DNA of 64,000 bases from Streptomyces spinosisporus (GCF_022698145.1 NZ_JALDAX010000028.1:1-64000); one strand, 5' to 3'; positions 10,960 through 20,133 are shown, counted from the stretch's first letter. The notes: a model not told the origin generated them from the sequence alone. Numbers and translations are program-made.

Positions 10960-11031
10960 CCCACTGGTCCGATCAGGTACGGCGCCGTCGCGGCCGGGAA
11001 CACCCCCGGGCGCGGCGGCGCTGTAGCAGGC

Positions 11032-12417
11032 ATGAGCGACTACCGCATCGAGCACGACTCCATGGGAGAGGTCCGCGTCCCGGCGGACGCGAAGTGGCGG
11101 GCCCAGACGCAGCGTGCCGTCGAGAACTTCCCGATCTCCGGCCAGCGCATCGAGCGCGCCCACATCGAGGCGCTCGCGCGCATCAAGGGCGCCGCCGCCA
11201 AGGTGAACGCGCGGCTCGGGGTACTCGACAAGGACATCGCCGAGGCGATCCAGGAGGCGGCGGCCGAGGTCGCCCGCGGGGACTGGGACGAGCACTTCCC
11301 GATCGACGTCTTCCAGACCGGCTCCGGCACCTCGTCGAACATGAACACCAACGAGGTGCTCGCCACGCTCGCGACCGAGCGGCTCGGCAGGGACGTACAC
11401 CCCAACGACCATGTGAACGCCTCGCAGTCGTCCAACGACGTCTTCCCGTCCTCCATCCATGTCGCCGCCACCGCCGCCGTCACCCGGGACCTCGTCCCCG
11501 CCCTGGAGCACCTCGCCGCCTCCCTGGAGCGCAAGTCCGAGGAGTTCGCCGACGTGGTGAAGTCGGGGCGTACGCATCTGATGGACGCCACGCCCGTGAC
11601 GCTGGGGCAGGAGTTCGGCGGGTACGCGGCCCAGGTGCGGTACGGCATCGAGCGGCTGTCCGCGACGCTCCCCCGGCTCGCCGAGCTGCCGCTGGGCGGC
11701 ACCGCCGTCGGCACCGGCATCAACACCCCGCCCGGCTTCTCCGCCGCCGTCATCGAGGAGGTCGCCCGCGTCACCGGTCTGCCGCTGACCGAGGCCCGCA
11801 ACCACTTCGAGGCACAGGGCGCGCGGGACGGCATCGTCGAGACCAGCGGGCAGCTGCGGACGATCGCCGTGGGGCTGACGAAGATCGCCAATGATCTGCG
11901 GTGGATGTCGTCCGGGCCGCGCACCGGGCTCGCCGAGATCAACCTGCCCGATCTGCAGCCCGGTTCGTCGATCATGCCGGGCAAGGTCAACCCGGTGATC
12001 CCCGAGGCGGTGCTGATGGTCGCCGCCCAGGTCACCGGCAACGACGCCACCGTCGCCGCGGCCGGCGCGGCCGGCAACTTCGAGCTCAACGTGATGCTGC
12101 CGGTCATCGCCAAGAACGTCCTGGAGTCGGTCCGGCTGCTCGCGAACGTCTCCCGGCTGCTGGCCGACCGGACCGTGGACGGCATCACCGCGAACCGCGA
12201 GCGGGCCCGCGAGTACGCCGAGTCGTCGCCCTCGGTGGTCACGCCGCTCAACAAGTACATCGGCTACGAGGAGGCCGCGAAGGTCGCGAAGAAGGCGCTG
12301 GCCGAGCGCCGCACCATCCGCGAGGTCGTCCTGGACGGCGGGTACGTGGAGCGCGGCGATCTCACGGTGGAGCAGCTGGACGAGGCCCTCGATGTCCTGC
12401 GGATGACGCGTCCGTGA
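11032..12417 (+). CDS. fumC: Class II fumarate hydratase
   Basis: Iron-independent, tetrameric fumarase of the aspartase/fumarase superfamily, 461 residues. The superfamily signature GSSIMPGKVNP lies at 311-321, and the substrate loop TGSGTSSNMNTNEV at about 96-109. It starts 72 bases after the class I enzyme, probably in the same transcription unit. A hairpin follows the stop codon. Side-by-side genes for the oxygen-labile and the stable fumarase would let the cell keep the TCA cycle running under oxidative or iron stress; that is an inference. Confidence 0.96.
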   Translation: MSDYRIEHDSMGEVRVPADAKWRAQTQRAVENFPISGQRIERAHIEALARIKGAAAKVNARLGVLDKDIAEAIQEAAAEVARGDWDEHFPIDVFQTGSGTSSNMNTNEVLATLATERLGRDVHPNDHVNASQSSNDVFPSSIHVAATAAVTRDLVPALEHLAASLERKSEEFADVVKSGRTHLMDATPVTLGQEFGGYAAQVRYGIERLSATLPRLAELPLGGTAVGTGINTPPGFSAAVIEEVARVTGLPLTEARNHFEAQGARDGIVETSGQLRTIAVGLTKIANDLRWMSSGPRTGLAEINLPDLQPGSSIMPGKVNPVIPEAVLMVAAQVTGNDATVAAAGAAGNFELNVMLPVIAKNVLESVRLLANVSRLLADRTVDGITANRERAREYAESSPSVVTPLNKYIGYEEAAKVAKKALAERRTIREVVLDGGYVERGDLTVEQLDEALDVLRMTRP

Positions 12418-12425
12418 CGATTCGG

Positions 12426-12459
12426 CGCTGCGGCGCGAACCGTGACGCGCGCCGCAGCG
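12426..12459 (+). terminator. Hairpin after fumC
   Basis: CGCTGCGGCGCG (12426-12437) pairs perfectly with CGCGCCGCAGCG (12448-12459) around a 10-nt loop, 9 nt after the fumC stop. No U-tract, as is common in Streptomyces. Confidence 0.7.
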
Positions 12460-12477
12460 TCGTATGCCCATGGCACC

Positions 12478-12489
12478 TAATATCTCTGC
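12478..12489 (+). promoter_or_regulatory. Leaderless -10 element of the DUF402 gene
   Basis: TAATAT (12478-12483) is followed by CTCTGC and then the ATG at 12490. The 6-nt spacing and the absence of a Shine-Dalgarno suggest transcription starts at the start codon. Confidence 0.5.
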
Positions 12490-13185
12490 ATGGCAGAGGG
12501 TGAAGCGGTGAGAGCGGACGTGGCGGCGGGCGGAGCGACGGCCTTCTGGACCCCGGGGACACAGATCCTGTGGCGGTACCGGGAGAACGGGGGCGCGCAC
12601 TTCCACATCGCACGCCCCGTGACCGTCGTGCGCGACGACGCCGATCTGCTCGCCGTCTGGCTGGCCCCGGGCACCGAGTGCGTCAAGCCGGCGCTCGCCG
12701 ACGGGACGCCCGTGCACGTCGAGCCGCTGGAGACCCGTTACACCAAGCCCCGTACCGTACAGCGCGACCGCTGGTTCGGCACCGGGGTGCTGAAGCTGGC
12801 CCGGCCCGGTGAGCCCTGGTCGGTGTGGCTGTTCTGGGAGCCGGGCTGGCAGTTCAAGAACTGGTACGTCAACCTCGAAGCCCCGCTTGAGCGTTGGGGC
12901 GGCGGGGTGGACTCCGAGGATCACTTCCTCGACATCTCCGTGCACCCGGACCGCAGTTGGCACTGGCGCGACGAGGACGAGTTCGCGCAGGCCCAGCGGG
13001 ACGGGCTGATGGCTCCCGAGCTGGCCGAACAGGTGCGTGCGGCGGGCCGGTCCGCGGTGGAGGTGATCCGCGCCTGGGGCCCGCCGTTCAGCGACGGCTG
13101 GCAGCACTGGCGCCCGGATCCGTCCTGGGCTGTACCGTCTTTGCCGGAGGACTGGGACCGTACGCCCGCGCACGTGTCCACATGA
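12490..13185 (+). CDS. DUF402 domain protein
   Basis: A 231-residue soluble protein. The DUF402 core (about 90-200) shows WFGTGVLKLARPGEPWSVWL, the WYVNLEAPLERW segment and the acidic HWRDEDEFAQAQRDGL. DUF402/FomD-like proteins are predicted phosphate-ester or nucleoside-diphosphate hydrolases in which the conserved Asp and Glu residues bind metal. The true substrate here is unknown. It follows fumC after a hairpin and has its own leaderless-type promoter. Confidence 0.85.
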   Translation: MAEGEAVRADVAAGGATAFWTPGTQILWRYRENGGAHFHIARPVTVVRDDADLLAVWLAPGTECVKPALADGTPVHVEPLETRYTKPRTVQRDRWFGTGVLKLARPGEPWSVWLFWEPGWQFKNWYVNLEAPLERWGGGVDSEDHFLDISVHPDRSWHWRDEDEFAQAQRDGLMAPELAEQVRAAGRSAVEVIRAWGPPFSDGWQHWRPDPSWAVPSLPEDWDRTPAHVST

Positions 13186-13299
13186 GACCCTTGATGCGCC
13201 CCCGGTCCGCAACCGTAGGATCGTCCTCCGCAAGGGTGCAGTAGCAACTCCCGGAGCATGCGCTGGGCTTGACCGATCGTCACCGAGGGGCGGCAGGAC

Positions 13300-13494
13300 G
13301 TGAGCGAGAGGAACGAGGGCAACATCGGCGGGGCACGCCCCGCGGCCCGCAGTCGGTGTGCCCGCGGCACAGGAACAGCCTCTGACCACGCGGGAATTCC
13401 GTTCCGGGGACATGTATTCCGGGTATCGGGATTCCTGCGGGACGAACTGCGCACGCCAGGCGCAGCCCCGGACGGACGGATTCGACACGCGTGA
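13300..13494 (+). CDS. Possible small upstream ORF before the PP2C phosphatase gene
   Basis: A 64-codon GTG-started frame (MSERNEGNIGGARPAAR...) whose TGA overlaps an in-frame GTG (13491) of the phosphatase ORF in a GTGA arrangement. No homology is recognised, the Shine-Dalgarno is weak and the composition is not strongly gene-like. It could be a leader peptide or chance. It is listed because it is the only feature in the 320-base gap 13186-13505, which must also contain the phosphatase promoter. Confidence 0.22.
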   Translation: MSERNEGNIGGARPAARSRCARGTGTASDHAGIPFRGHVFRVSGFLRDELRTPGAAPDGRIRHA

Positions 13495-13505
13495 CGGAGC
13501 ACCCC

Positions 13506-15584
13506 ATGTCCTTCGAGCGCCCGCAGCCGGGCGCCGACCCCGCGGATCCCCGCGGGGCGCTCCTGCACACCCCGGCGACGATGCCCCCGGCGGCCGCCTT
13601 ACCGGCGCAGGCCCGCACCGGGGAGACACCGCCCGCGCCGGGCACGGCCACGCCGCGCGGCAAGGGAAAGGATCCGGCCTCGCCTCCCTCCGACAACACC
13701 GGCCCCGAGCACTCGCAGCCCGCTGCCGTCGAACCAGGCACCCACCGTCCGCGCCCCGCGCCGGAGGCCGTCCCCGACCAGCCGGGCGGCGAGCAGGGCC
13801 GCGCCCAGGACGGCGGCGGTCAGGAGCGCCGTAGCGGACAGGGGGCGGTGCCCGGCCGGCCCACGCCGATGCGGCGCGACGGCGACCGGCTGCGCTTCGT
13901 GGGCGCCGCGACCCGGCGCATCGCCCGCGGCATCGACCTGGACGAGATCGTCATGGGGCTGTGCCGGGCGACCGTGCCGACCTTCTCCGACGCGATCCTC
14001 GTCTATCTGCGCGATCCGCTGCCCGTCGGCGACGAGCGGCCCACGGGCCCGCTCCTGCTGCGGCTGCGGCGCACCGACCGGATCCCGGCGGAGCGCGACA
14101 CCGAGGGCAATTTCTCGCCGGCCCTGCAGCCGGAGCCGCCCGAGATGACGGGGCTGGACGCGGTCGGCGCCGAGATCTGCGAGGTACGGCCGGGCAGTGC
14201 GCTCGCCGAGGTGCTGCGCGGGGTGCGTCCGGTCTTCACGGACGCGCCCGCAGCGCGTGCCGCCCTGCCCGAACTCCTCGGTGACACGGGCGAGTTCCTG
14301 GTGCCCGGCGGTCAGCGCGCGATCCTCGCGCCGCTGCGCGGCCGGCGCCGGGTGATCGGCGCGGCGCTCTTCCTGCGCCGCCCCGAGCGGCTCGCCTTCG
14401 AGGCGGACGACCTGCTGGTCGCCGCCCAGCTCGCCACGCACAGCGCGCTCGGCATCGACAAGGCGGTGCTGTACGGCCGCGAGGCGTACATCGCCGACGA
14501 GCTGCAGCGCACCATGCTCCCCGAGACCCTGCCGCGGCCCACGGGCGTGCGCCTGGCCTCCCGTTACCTCCCGGCGGCCGAGACGGCCAGGGTGGGCGGC
14601 GACTGGTACGACGCGATCCCGCTGCCCGGCAGCCGGGTCGCGCTGGTCGTGGGCGACGTGATGGGCCACTCCATGACGTCGGCGGCCATCATGGGCCAGC
14701 TGCGCACGACCGCGCAGACCCTGGCCGGCCTCGACCTGCCGCCGCAGGAGGTCCTGCACCACCTGGACGAACAGGCCCAGCGCCTGGGCACCGACCGCAT
14801 GGCGACCTGCCTGTACGCGGTCTACGACCCGGTCTCGCACCGGATCACCATCGCCAACGCCGGCCATCCGCCGCCGGTGCTGCTGCATCTGGGCGGTCGC
14901 GCCGAGGTGCTGCGGGTGCCGCCGGGGGCGCCGATCGGCGTGGGCGGGGTCGACTTCGAGGCCGTGGAGCTGGACGCGCCCGCGGGCGCGACCCTGCTGC
15001 TGTACACCGACGGTCTGGTGGAGTCGCGCCTCAGGGACGTGTGGACCGGCATAGAGCAGCTGCGCGAGAAGCTCGCCGCGACCGCGCAGTTGACCGGCCC
15101 GGACCATCCGCCGCCGCTGGAAGCGCTGTGCGACGAGGTCCTCGACATGCTCGGCCCGGGCGACCGGGACGACGACATCGCGCTGCTCGCGGCCCGCTTC
15201 GACGGGATCGCGCCGAGCGACGTGGCGTACTGGTTCCTGGAGCCCGAGGACGCCGCCCCCGGCCGGGCCCGCAGGCTCGCCCGGCGCGCGCTGTCCCGCT
15301 GGGGCATGGAGGACCTCAGCGACTCCGTGGAGCTGCTCGTCAGCGAGGTCGTGACGAACGCCGTGCGCTACGCCTCCCGTCCGGTCACGCTACGGCTGCT
15401 GCGCACCGACGTGCTGCGCTGCGAGGTCGGCGACGACGTGCCCCAACTGCCGCGCCTGCGCCAGGCACGGGCCACCGACGAGGGCGGTCGCGGCCTGTAC
15501 CTGGTGAACAAGATGGCCAGACGCTGGGGCGCGACACGGCTGAGCACCGGGAAGGTGGTCTGGTTCGAGCTGAACCAGACCTAG
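13506..15584 (+). CDS. GAF, SpoIIE-type PP2C phosphatase and anti-sigma-type ATPase domain protein
   Basis: A 692-residue cytoplasmic signalling protein. A disordered Pro-rich head (about 1-125) is followed by a GAF sensor domain (about 130-315), a SpoIIE/PP2C Ser/Thr phosphatase domain (about 325-550, with GGDWYDAIPL, GDVMGHSMTSAA, NAGHPPPVLL and LYTDGLVESR) and a HATPase_c domain like RsbW (about 575-690, with SEVVTNAVRYA and DEGGRGLYLVNKMA). Such proteins dephosphorylate anti-sigma antagonists and can also phosphorylate them. An in-frame GTG lies at 13491, but GGAG (13496-13499) at a 6-nt spacing favours the ATG at 13506. Partner proteins are not encoded nearby. Confidence 0.92.
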   Translation: MSFERPQPGADPADPRGALLHTPATMPPAAALPAQARTGETPPAPGTATPRGKGKDPASPPSDNTGPEHSQPAAVEPGTHRPRPAPEAVPDQPGGEQGRAQDGGGQERRSGQGAVPGRPTPMRRDGDRLRFVGAATRRIARGIDLDEIVMGLCRATVPTFSDAILVYLRDPLPVGDERPTGPLLLRLRRTDRIPAERDTEGNFSPALQPEPPEMTGLDAVGAEICEVRPGSALAEVLRGVRPVFTDAPAARAALPELLGDTGEFLVPGGQRAILAPLRGRRRVIGAALFLRRPERLAFEADDLLVAAQLATHSALGIDKAVLYGREAYIADELQRTMLPETLPRPTGVRLASRYLPAAETARVGGDWYDAIPLPGSRVALVVGDVMGHSMTSAAIMGQLRTTAQTLAGLDLPPQEVLHHLDEQAQRLGTDRMATCLYAVYDPVSHRITIANAGHPPPVLLHLGGRAEVLRVPPGAPIGVGGVDFEAVELDAPAGATLLLYTDGLVESRLRDVWTGIEQLREKLAATAQLTGPDHPPPLEALCDEVLDMLGPGDRDDDIALLAARFDGIAPSDVAYWFLEPEDAAPGRARRLARRALSRWGMEDLSDSVELLVSEVVTNAVRYASRPVTLRLLRTDVLRCEVGDDVPQLPRLRQARATDEGGRGLYLVNKMARRWGATRLSTGKVVWFELNQT

Positions 15585-15621
15585 CAGCGCGCGAGGCCGT
15601 ACGCGACGCGGTCGTAGACGC

Positions 15622-15658
15622 ACGAAGGGCGCCCGGCGAGATGCCGGGCGCCCTTCGT
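15622..15658. terminator. Bidirectional terminator between PP2C and PBP genes
   Basis: ACGAAGGGCGCCCGGC (15622-15637) pairs perfectly with 15643-15658 around a 5-nt loop, between two convergent genes. Confidence 0.85.
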
Positions 15659-15668
15659 CGTCCGTCCG

Positions 15669-18068
15669 CTACTGTTCCCGGTTGTTCGGGTCCAGCGGGT
15701 TCTCGATGCCGCCCGTCGGGCTCTGGGTGGGCGACTGGGTCGGGGACTGCGTCGGGGTCTGGGTGGGTGTCTGGGTCGGCGTCTTGGTCGGCGTCTCCGA
15801 GGGCGCCTCGGACGTCGGTGCCTCGCTCGTGGGCGTCTCGGAGGGCGTCTCGCTCGCCGACTTCGTGGGCGTCGGCGTGTAGCTCGGCTGGACCCCCGCG
15901 CCCTGGGTGGTGTCCAGGTCGAACTTCAGGCCCTTGCCGGAGACGCCGAAGGTGTACGCCGCCCAGATCTGCGCCGGGAAGCCACCGCCGTTGACGCGCG
16001 GGAAGCCGCCCGCCTTGTACATCGAGACCTGCGCGCCGTTCTTCTTCGACTCGCCGAACAGGCCGACCGAGGTGACCAGGTCGGGCGTGTAGCCGCTGAA
16101 CCAGGCCGAGCGGTTCTCGTCCGACGTACCGGTCTTGCCGGCGACCTTGCGGCCGTCCCGGTCGGCGTTGTCCCGGACCGACACCTTGGCCGTACCGTCG
16201 TCGACCACGCCCGTCAGCACCGAGGTGACCGAGTCGGCGGCCTCGCGGCTGACGACCTGGTCGCCGATCGGGTTCGGCAGGGTGACCTGGTGTTGGCTGT
16301 TCTCGACCGACTTGATGATGGTCGGAGTGACCTTCTTGCCGTGGTTGTCGAGGGTCGCGTAGACGCCGGCCATCTGCAGCGGGCTCGCGCCCATGGTGCC
16401 GAGGGTCTGGGCGGGTACGGACTTGAGGTCGGCGGTGTCCATGCCCATCTGGCTCGCGACCTTGAGCACCTTGTCCATGCCGACGTCGACACCCATCTGC
16501 GCGAAGACGGAGTTGACGGACTCGTTCATCGCCTTCTGGACGGTGATGTCGCCGTAGTCCGCGTCGTCCTCGTTCTCGGGTGCGAACCCGACCTTGGTCC
16601 CGTGGTCCACGACCGGGCGTTTGCTGGTGCCGTCGTAGATCGTGTTCGCGGTGATCGGCTTGCCGCTCTGCGTCTGGGCGTTCTCGTCCAGGGCCGCGGC
16701 GAGGATCACCGGCTTGAAGGTCGAGGCGGGCTGGTAGTCCGTGCGGGTCGCGTTGTTGCGGAAGTGCTTGTAGTAGTCCTGGCCGCCGTACATCGCGACG
16801 ACCGCGCCCGTCTTGGGGTTCACGGAGGCCGCGCCGGCCTGGACGTCCGCGTCGACCGAGCGCTTCTTCGGGTCGAGCTTGCTGGTCAGCTGCGACTTGG
16901 CGGCCTTCTCCAGCGCCGTCTGCTTCTTCTTGTCGATGTTGAGCGTGATCGTCCAGCCGCCCCGGTTGACCAGCGTCAGGGCGTCCTTCACGTTGTCGGC
17001 CGTACCCTGCGCGACAAGCTGCTGGGCCAGTTGGTTGTTGGCCGCGTCCACCAGATAGCCGGTCTGGCCGCCCATGCCGGCCGCGGCCTTGGGCGTCTTC
17101 GGGATCGGGAACGTCATCGCCTCGCGCTTGCCCTTGTCGAGCCAGCCCTCCTCGACCATGTTGTCGAGGACGTAGTTCCAGCGGGCCTTGACGAGCTTCT
17201 TGCCGGTGTCCGAGGCGATCGCCCAGTCGTACTGGTTCGGGGCCTGCAGCAGGGCGGCGAGATAAGCGCCCTGCTCGACCGAGAGCTTCTGGGCGTCGAC
17301 GCGGTAGTAGGCCTGGGCGGCGGCCTGGATGCCGTAGGCGCCGCGGCCGTAGTAGCTGGTGTTGATGTAGCCGGCGAGGATGTAGTCCTTGGACTTCTCC
17401 CGGTCCAGCTTCAGCGAGATGACCAGTTCCTTCAGCTTGCGCGAGATGGTCTGGTTCTGCGTCAGGTAGTAGTTCTTGACGTACTGCTGGGTGATGGTCG
17501 AACCACCCTGGGCGCCCTTGCCGGAGACCGTGTTGAGCAGACCGCGGGCGGTGCCCTTCAGATCGACGCCGTTGTCCTTGTAGAACGTCTTGTTCTCGGC
17601 GGCGACGAAGGTGCGCTGGACATCCTTGGGCACCTTGGCCAGGTCCACGATCTCGCGGTTGCGCTCACCGTCGCGGGTCAGCAGGGTGCCGTCGCTGTAC
17701 TTGTAGACGTTGCTCTGGAGTTCGGCGTCGGCGTTGCCCTTGGGTATGCCGATCATCATGTACAGCGCGATGAACGCGCCCATCCCGAGCAGGCACACCC
17801 CGAAGACGGTCCCGACGATCTTCTTCCAGGTGAACATCCGGCGTATGAAGCTCCGGCCGTCCTTGCCCTTGCCCTTGGCCCGTCCCCTGCCCTGAGCCGC
17901 CCGGCGCGCCGCGGCCCGGCCGCCGACGACCGTGACCTGCTCCTCCGGGGAAGCCGCCGATGCCGCCGCGGACGAGCGCCTCGGCGGCGCCGCGCGGCGG
18001 CCACCGCGCTGTCGCGCTCGTCTGTCTTCCGCCCGTCCCATTGGTCCGATCCGCTCCGCTTCGTTCAT
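15669..18068 (-). CDS. Class A penicillin-binding protein (bifunctional transglycosylase/transpeptidase)
   Basis: A 799-residue peptidoglycan synthase. A long basic cytoplasmic tail (1-80) and one membrane helix (about 83-107) precede the GT51 transglycosylase domain, which has the catalytic Glu at E158 in ENKTF (the usual form is EDxxF) and GGSTITQQ (188-195). The transpeptidase domain has STFK (S449-K452), SVN (517-519) and KTGT (645-648), all intact. There is no PASTA domain; the tail is a Thr/Pro/Ser-rich repeat (about 718-785, units PTQT and PTQS) that probably crosses or interacts with the wall. The Asn after the catalytic Glu is worth noting but the active-site Glu is present. Confidence 0.95.
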   Translation of the reverse strand: MNEAERIGPMGRAEDRRARQRGGRRAAPPRRSSAAASAASPEEQVTVVGGRAAARRAAQGRGRAKGKGKDGRSFIRRMFTWKKIVGTVFGVCLLGMGAFIALYMMIGIPKGNADAELQSNVYKYSDGTLLTRDGERNREIVDLAKVPKDVQRTFVAAENKTFYKDNGVDLKGTARGLLNTVSGKGAQGGSTITQQYVKNYYLTQNQTISRKLKELVISLKLDREKSKDYILAGYINTSYYGRGAYGIQAAAQAYYRVDAQKLSVEQGAYLAALLQAPNQYDWAIASDTGKKLVKARWNYVLDNMVEEGWLDKGKREAMTFPIPKTPKAAAGMGGQTGYLVDAANNQLAQQLVAQGTADNVKDALTLVNRGGWTITLNIDKKKQTALEKAAKSQLTSKLDPKKRSVDADVQAGAASVNPKTGAVVAMYGGQDYYKHFRNNATRTDYQPASTFKPVILAAALDENAQTQSGKPITANTIYDGTSKRPVVDHGTKVGFAPENEDDADYGDITVQKAMNESVNSVFAQMGVDVGMDKVLKVASQMGMDTADLKSVPAQTLGTMGASPLQMAGVYATLDNHGKKVTPTIIKSVENSQHQVTLPNPIGDQVVSREAADSVTSVLTGVVDDGTAKVSVRDNADRDGRKVAGKTGTSDENRSAWFSGYTPDLVTSVGLFGESKKNGAQVSMYKAGGFPRVNGGGFPAQIWAAYTFGVSGKGLKFDLDTTQGAGVQPSYTPTPTKSASETPSETPTSEAPTSEAPSETPTKTPTQTPTQTPTQSPTQSPTQSPTGGIENPLDPNNREQ

Positions 18069-18234
18069 GTGTGCTCACACGTCACACAGGTTCGCCGCTC
18101 AAGTCAGCTCAAGAAGCTAACACCGTGACATGTGACCTAGGTCCGTCGATCCGGCCTTTGACGGACGTGAGAATCAGCACCCGCCCCAAAGGAACCGACG
18201 GCTGGGAGGGGTTGAGGGTTGCTCGACAGGGGTA

Positions 18235-18248
18235 AAGTGTTATCACTT
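18235..18248. promoter_or_regulatory. Short inverted repeat upstream of the SPFH gene
   Basis: AAGTGTTATCACTT: 5-bp arms with a 4-base centre, about 50 nt before the SPFH start, in an unusually AT-rich patch (18229-18257). It is a possible operator or -10 region. The 230-base gap 18069-18298 holds the two divergent promoters and nothing else recognised. Confidence 0.35.
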
Positions 18249-18298
18249 AGATAAGCAGGCGCTAGCAACCTGCCGCGCCACGAGAACGGGGGCCATCC

Positions 18299-19216
18299 AT
18301 GTCCGCACAAGACTCCACACCCACCGCCGACGTCCCGGAGATGCCCGCACCGCGCGTGCGGGAGTTCACCGCGCACAGCATCGGCGGCGCGCTCGCGCTG
18401 CTGCTCGGGCTGCTGGGACTGCTGGGTGCCGTCGCGCTGTTCGTGGCCTCCTCGGTCAGCCCCGGCTTCGCCGTCGGCGGTGTCTTCGTCCTGATCGCCG
18501 CGATCATCTCGCTGCGCGGGCTGAACACCGTGGCGCCGGGCGAGGCCCGGGTGGTCCAGCTCTTCGGCCGCTACCGGGGCACGATCCGCCAGGACGGCCT
18601 GCGCTGGGTGAACCCCTTCACCTCGCGCACCAAGATCTCCACCCGCGTGCGCAACCACGAGACCGCCGTCCTCAAGGTCAACGACGCCTACGGCAACCCG
18701 ATCGAGCTCGCCGCGGTGGTGGTCTGGAAGGTGCGGGACACCGCTCAGGCGACCTTCGAGGTGGACAACTACCTGGAGTTCGTGGCCACGCAGACGGAGG
18801 CCGCGGTCCGGCACATCGCGATCGAGTACCCCTACGACGCCCACGACGAGGGCGGACTCTCGCTGCGCGGCAACGCGGAGGAGATCACCGAGAAGCTCGC
18901 CGTCGAGCTGCACGCGCGCGTGGAGGCGGCCGGCGTGCAGATCATCGAGTCGCGCTTCACGCATCTCGCGTACGCTCCCGAGATCGCCTCGGCGATGCTC
19001 CAGCGCCAGCAGGCCGGAGCGGTCGTGGCGGCCCGGCGGCAGATCGTGGACGGAGCGGTGGGCATGGTCGAGGCGGCGCTCGCGCGGATCACCGAGCGGG
19101 ACATCGTGGAGCTGGACGGCGAGCGCAAGGCGGCGATGGTGTCCAACCTGATGGTGGTGCTGTGCGGGGACCGGGCGCCACAGCCCGTCCTCAACACCGG
19201 GACCCTCTACCAGTAA
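18299..19216 (+). CDS. SPFH/band-7 domain membrane protein
   Basis: A 305-residue protein with two N-terminal membrane helices (about 29-53 and 57-74) followed by an SPFH (stomatin/prohibitin) domain. The domain begins at GLNTVAPGEARVVQLFGRY, with GLRWVNPF and the conserved AVVVWKVRDTAQATFEV segment, and ends in a helical coiled-coil region rich in Ala and Gln. SPFH proteins build membrane microdomain scaffolds. Its TAA stop overlaps the ATG of the next small gene (TAATG), so the two are translationally coupled. Confidence 0.9.
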   Translation: MSAQDSTPTADVPEMPAPRVREFTAHSIGGALALLLGLLGLLGAVALFVASSVSPGFAVGGVFVLIAAIISLRGLNTVAPGEARVVQLFGRYRGTIRQDGLRWVNPFTSRTKISTRVRNHETAVLKVNDAYGNPIELAAVVVWKVRDTAQATFEVDNYLEFVATQTEAAVRHIAIEYPYDAHDEGGLSLRGNAEEITEKLAVELHARVEAAGVQIIESRFTHLAYAPEIASAMLQRQQAGAVVAARRQIVDGAVGMVEAALARITERDIVELDGERKAAMVSNLMVVLCGDRAPQPVLNTGTLYQ

Positions 19217-19455
19217 TGACTGCCTCCGAGGGGGCCACGCCCGAGCGTCGGCCGCAGCAGCGCAAGCAGGTGCTGCTGCGGCTGGACCCGCTGGTGTACG
19301 AGGCCCTGGCCCGGTGGGCCTCGGACGAGCTGCGGTCCGCCAACGCCCAGATCGAGTTCCTGCTGCGGCGGGCGCTCGCGGAGGCGGGACGGCTGCCCGG
19401 GGAGGCGCGGCCGATTCCGCGCCGGGGACGGCCGCCCGCCGGTCCGGAGGCCTGA
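19216..19455 (+). CDS. Small ribbon-helix-helix-like protein coupled to the SPFH gene
   Basis: A 79-residue basic protein. The core KQVLLRLDPLVYEALARWAS followed by NAQIEFLLRRALAEAG has the beta-helix-helix pattern of Arc/CopG (ribbon-helix-helix) DNA-binding proteins. The start codon overlaps the SPFH stop codon (TAATG). The C-terminal tail is Pro/Arg-rich and probably disordered. It may regulate its own operon or act as a partner of the scaffold protein; neither can be shown here. No toxin gene follows, so an antitoxin role is unlikely. Confidence 0.75.
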   Translation: MTASEGATPERRPQQRKQVLLRLDPLVYEALARWASDELRSANAQIEFLLRRALAEAGRLPGEARPIPRRGRPPAGPEA

Positions 19456-19555
19456 GCTCGCGGAGTTTTCGGGCGTCCCCGCAATTCCCCGAGTTTCCTG
19501 TGACAGAGCTGTGACAATCGGCCCCCACCTGCGGGGCCGCACACCCCGCCATGAT

Positions 19556-19598
19556 CTACACACTCCGCGTATACATCAGGCGTATACACCGTGTGTAG
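19556..19598. promoter_or_regulatory. Candidate PadR operator and leaderless promoter
   Basis: CTACACAC (19556-19563) and its complement GTGTGTAG (19591-19598) flank two direct copies of GCGTATACA (19568-19576 and 19581-19589). The downstream arm runs into TAGAGT, seven bases before the PadR ATG, a plausible -10 of a leaderless transcript. Binding by the PadR protein would block that promoter (autorepression); this is inferred from position and symmetry. Confidence 0.55.
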
Positions 19599-19608
19599 AG
19601 TGCTCCGC

Positions 19609-20133
19609 ATGTCCATCGGTCACACCCTTCTGGGACTCCTGGAGTCCGGGCCCCGCCACGGCTACGACCTCAAGCGGGCCTTCGACGAGAAGTTCGGTCA
19701 CGACCGGCCGCTGCACTACGGCCAGGTCTACTCGACGATGTCGCGCCTGCTGAAGAACGGACTCGTCGAGGTCGACGGGATCGAGGCGGGCGGCGGGCCC
19801 GAGCGCAAGCGGTACGCGATCACCGACGCCGGCATCACCGACGTCGAGCGCTGGCTCGCGACGCCGGAGCCGCCCGAGCCGTATCTGCAGTCCACGCTGT
19901 ACACCAAGGTCGTCCTCGCCCTGCTCACCCATCGTGAAGCGGCCGACATCCTCGACACGCAGCGCTCGGAGCATCTGCGCATGATGCGGATCCTGACCGA
20001 CCGCAAGCGCAAGGGCGACCTCGCCGACCAGCTCATCTGCGACCACGCCCTGTTCCATCTGGAGGCCGACCTGCGGTGGCTGGAACTGACCGCCGCGCGC
20101 CTCGACAAGCTCGCCGAGGTGGTGACCAAGTGA
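19609..20133 (+). CDS. PadR-family transcriptional regulator
   Basis: A 174-residue repressor: a winged-helix PadR domain (about 1-85: LLGLLESGPRHGYDLKRAF, GQVYSTMSRLLKNGLVEVD, KRYAITDAG) followed by a longer helical dimerisation domain (PF10400 type). The frame is open to a GTG at 19591, but homology begins at MSIGHTLLGLLE, giving the start at 19609. Its stop overlaps the GTG of the ABC ATPase gene. PadR proteins commonly repress adjacent drug-responsive exporters, so it likely controls the following ABC system. Confidence 0.92.
   Translation: MSIGHTLLGLLESGPRHGYDLKRAFDEKFGHDRPLHYGQVYSTMSRLLKNGLVEVDGIEAGGGPERKRYAITDAGITDVERWLATPEPPEPYLQSTLYTKVVLALLTHREAADILDTQRSEHLRMMRILTDRKRKGDLADQLICDHALFHLEADLRWLELTAARLDKLAEVVTK

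Noticed and set aside
19216..19455. Toxin-antitoxin antitoxin gene
   Set aside because: The protein looks ribbon-helix-helix but is coupled to an SPFH gene and no toxin gene is adjacent.
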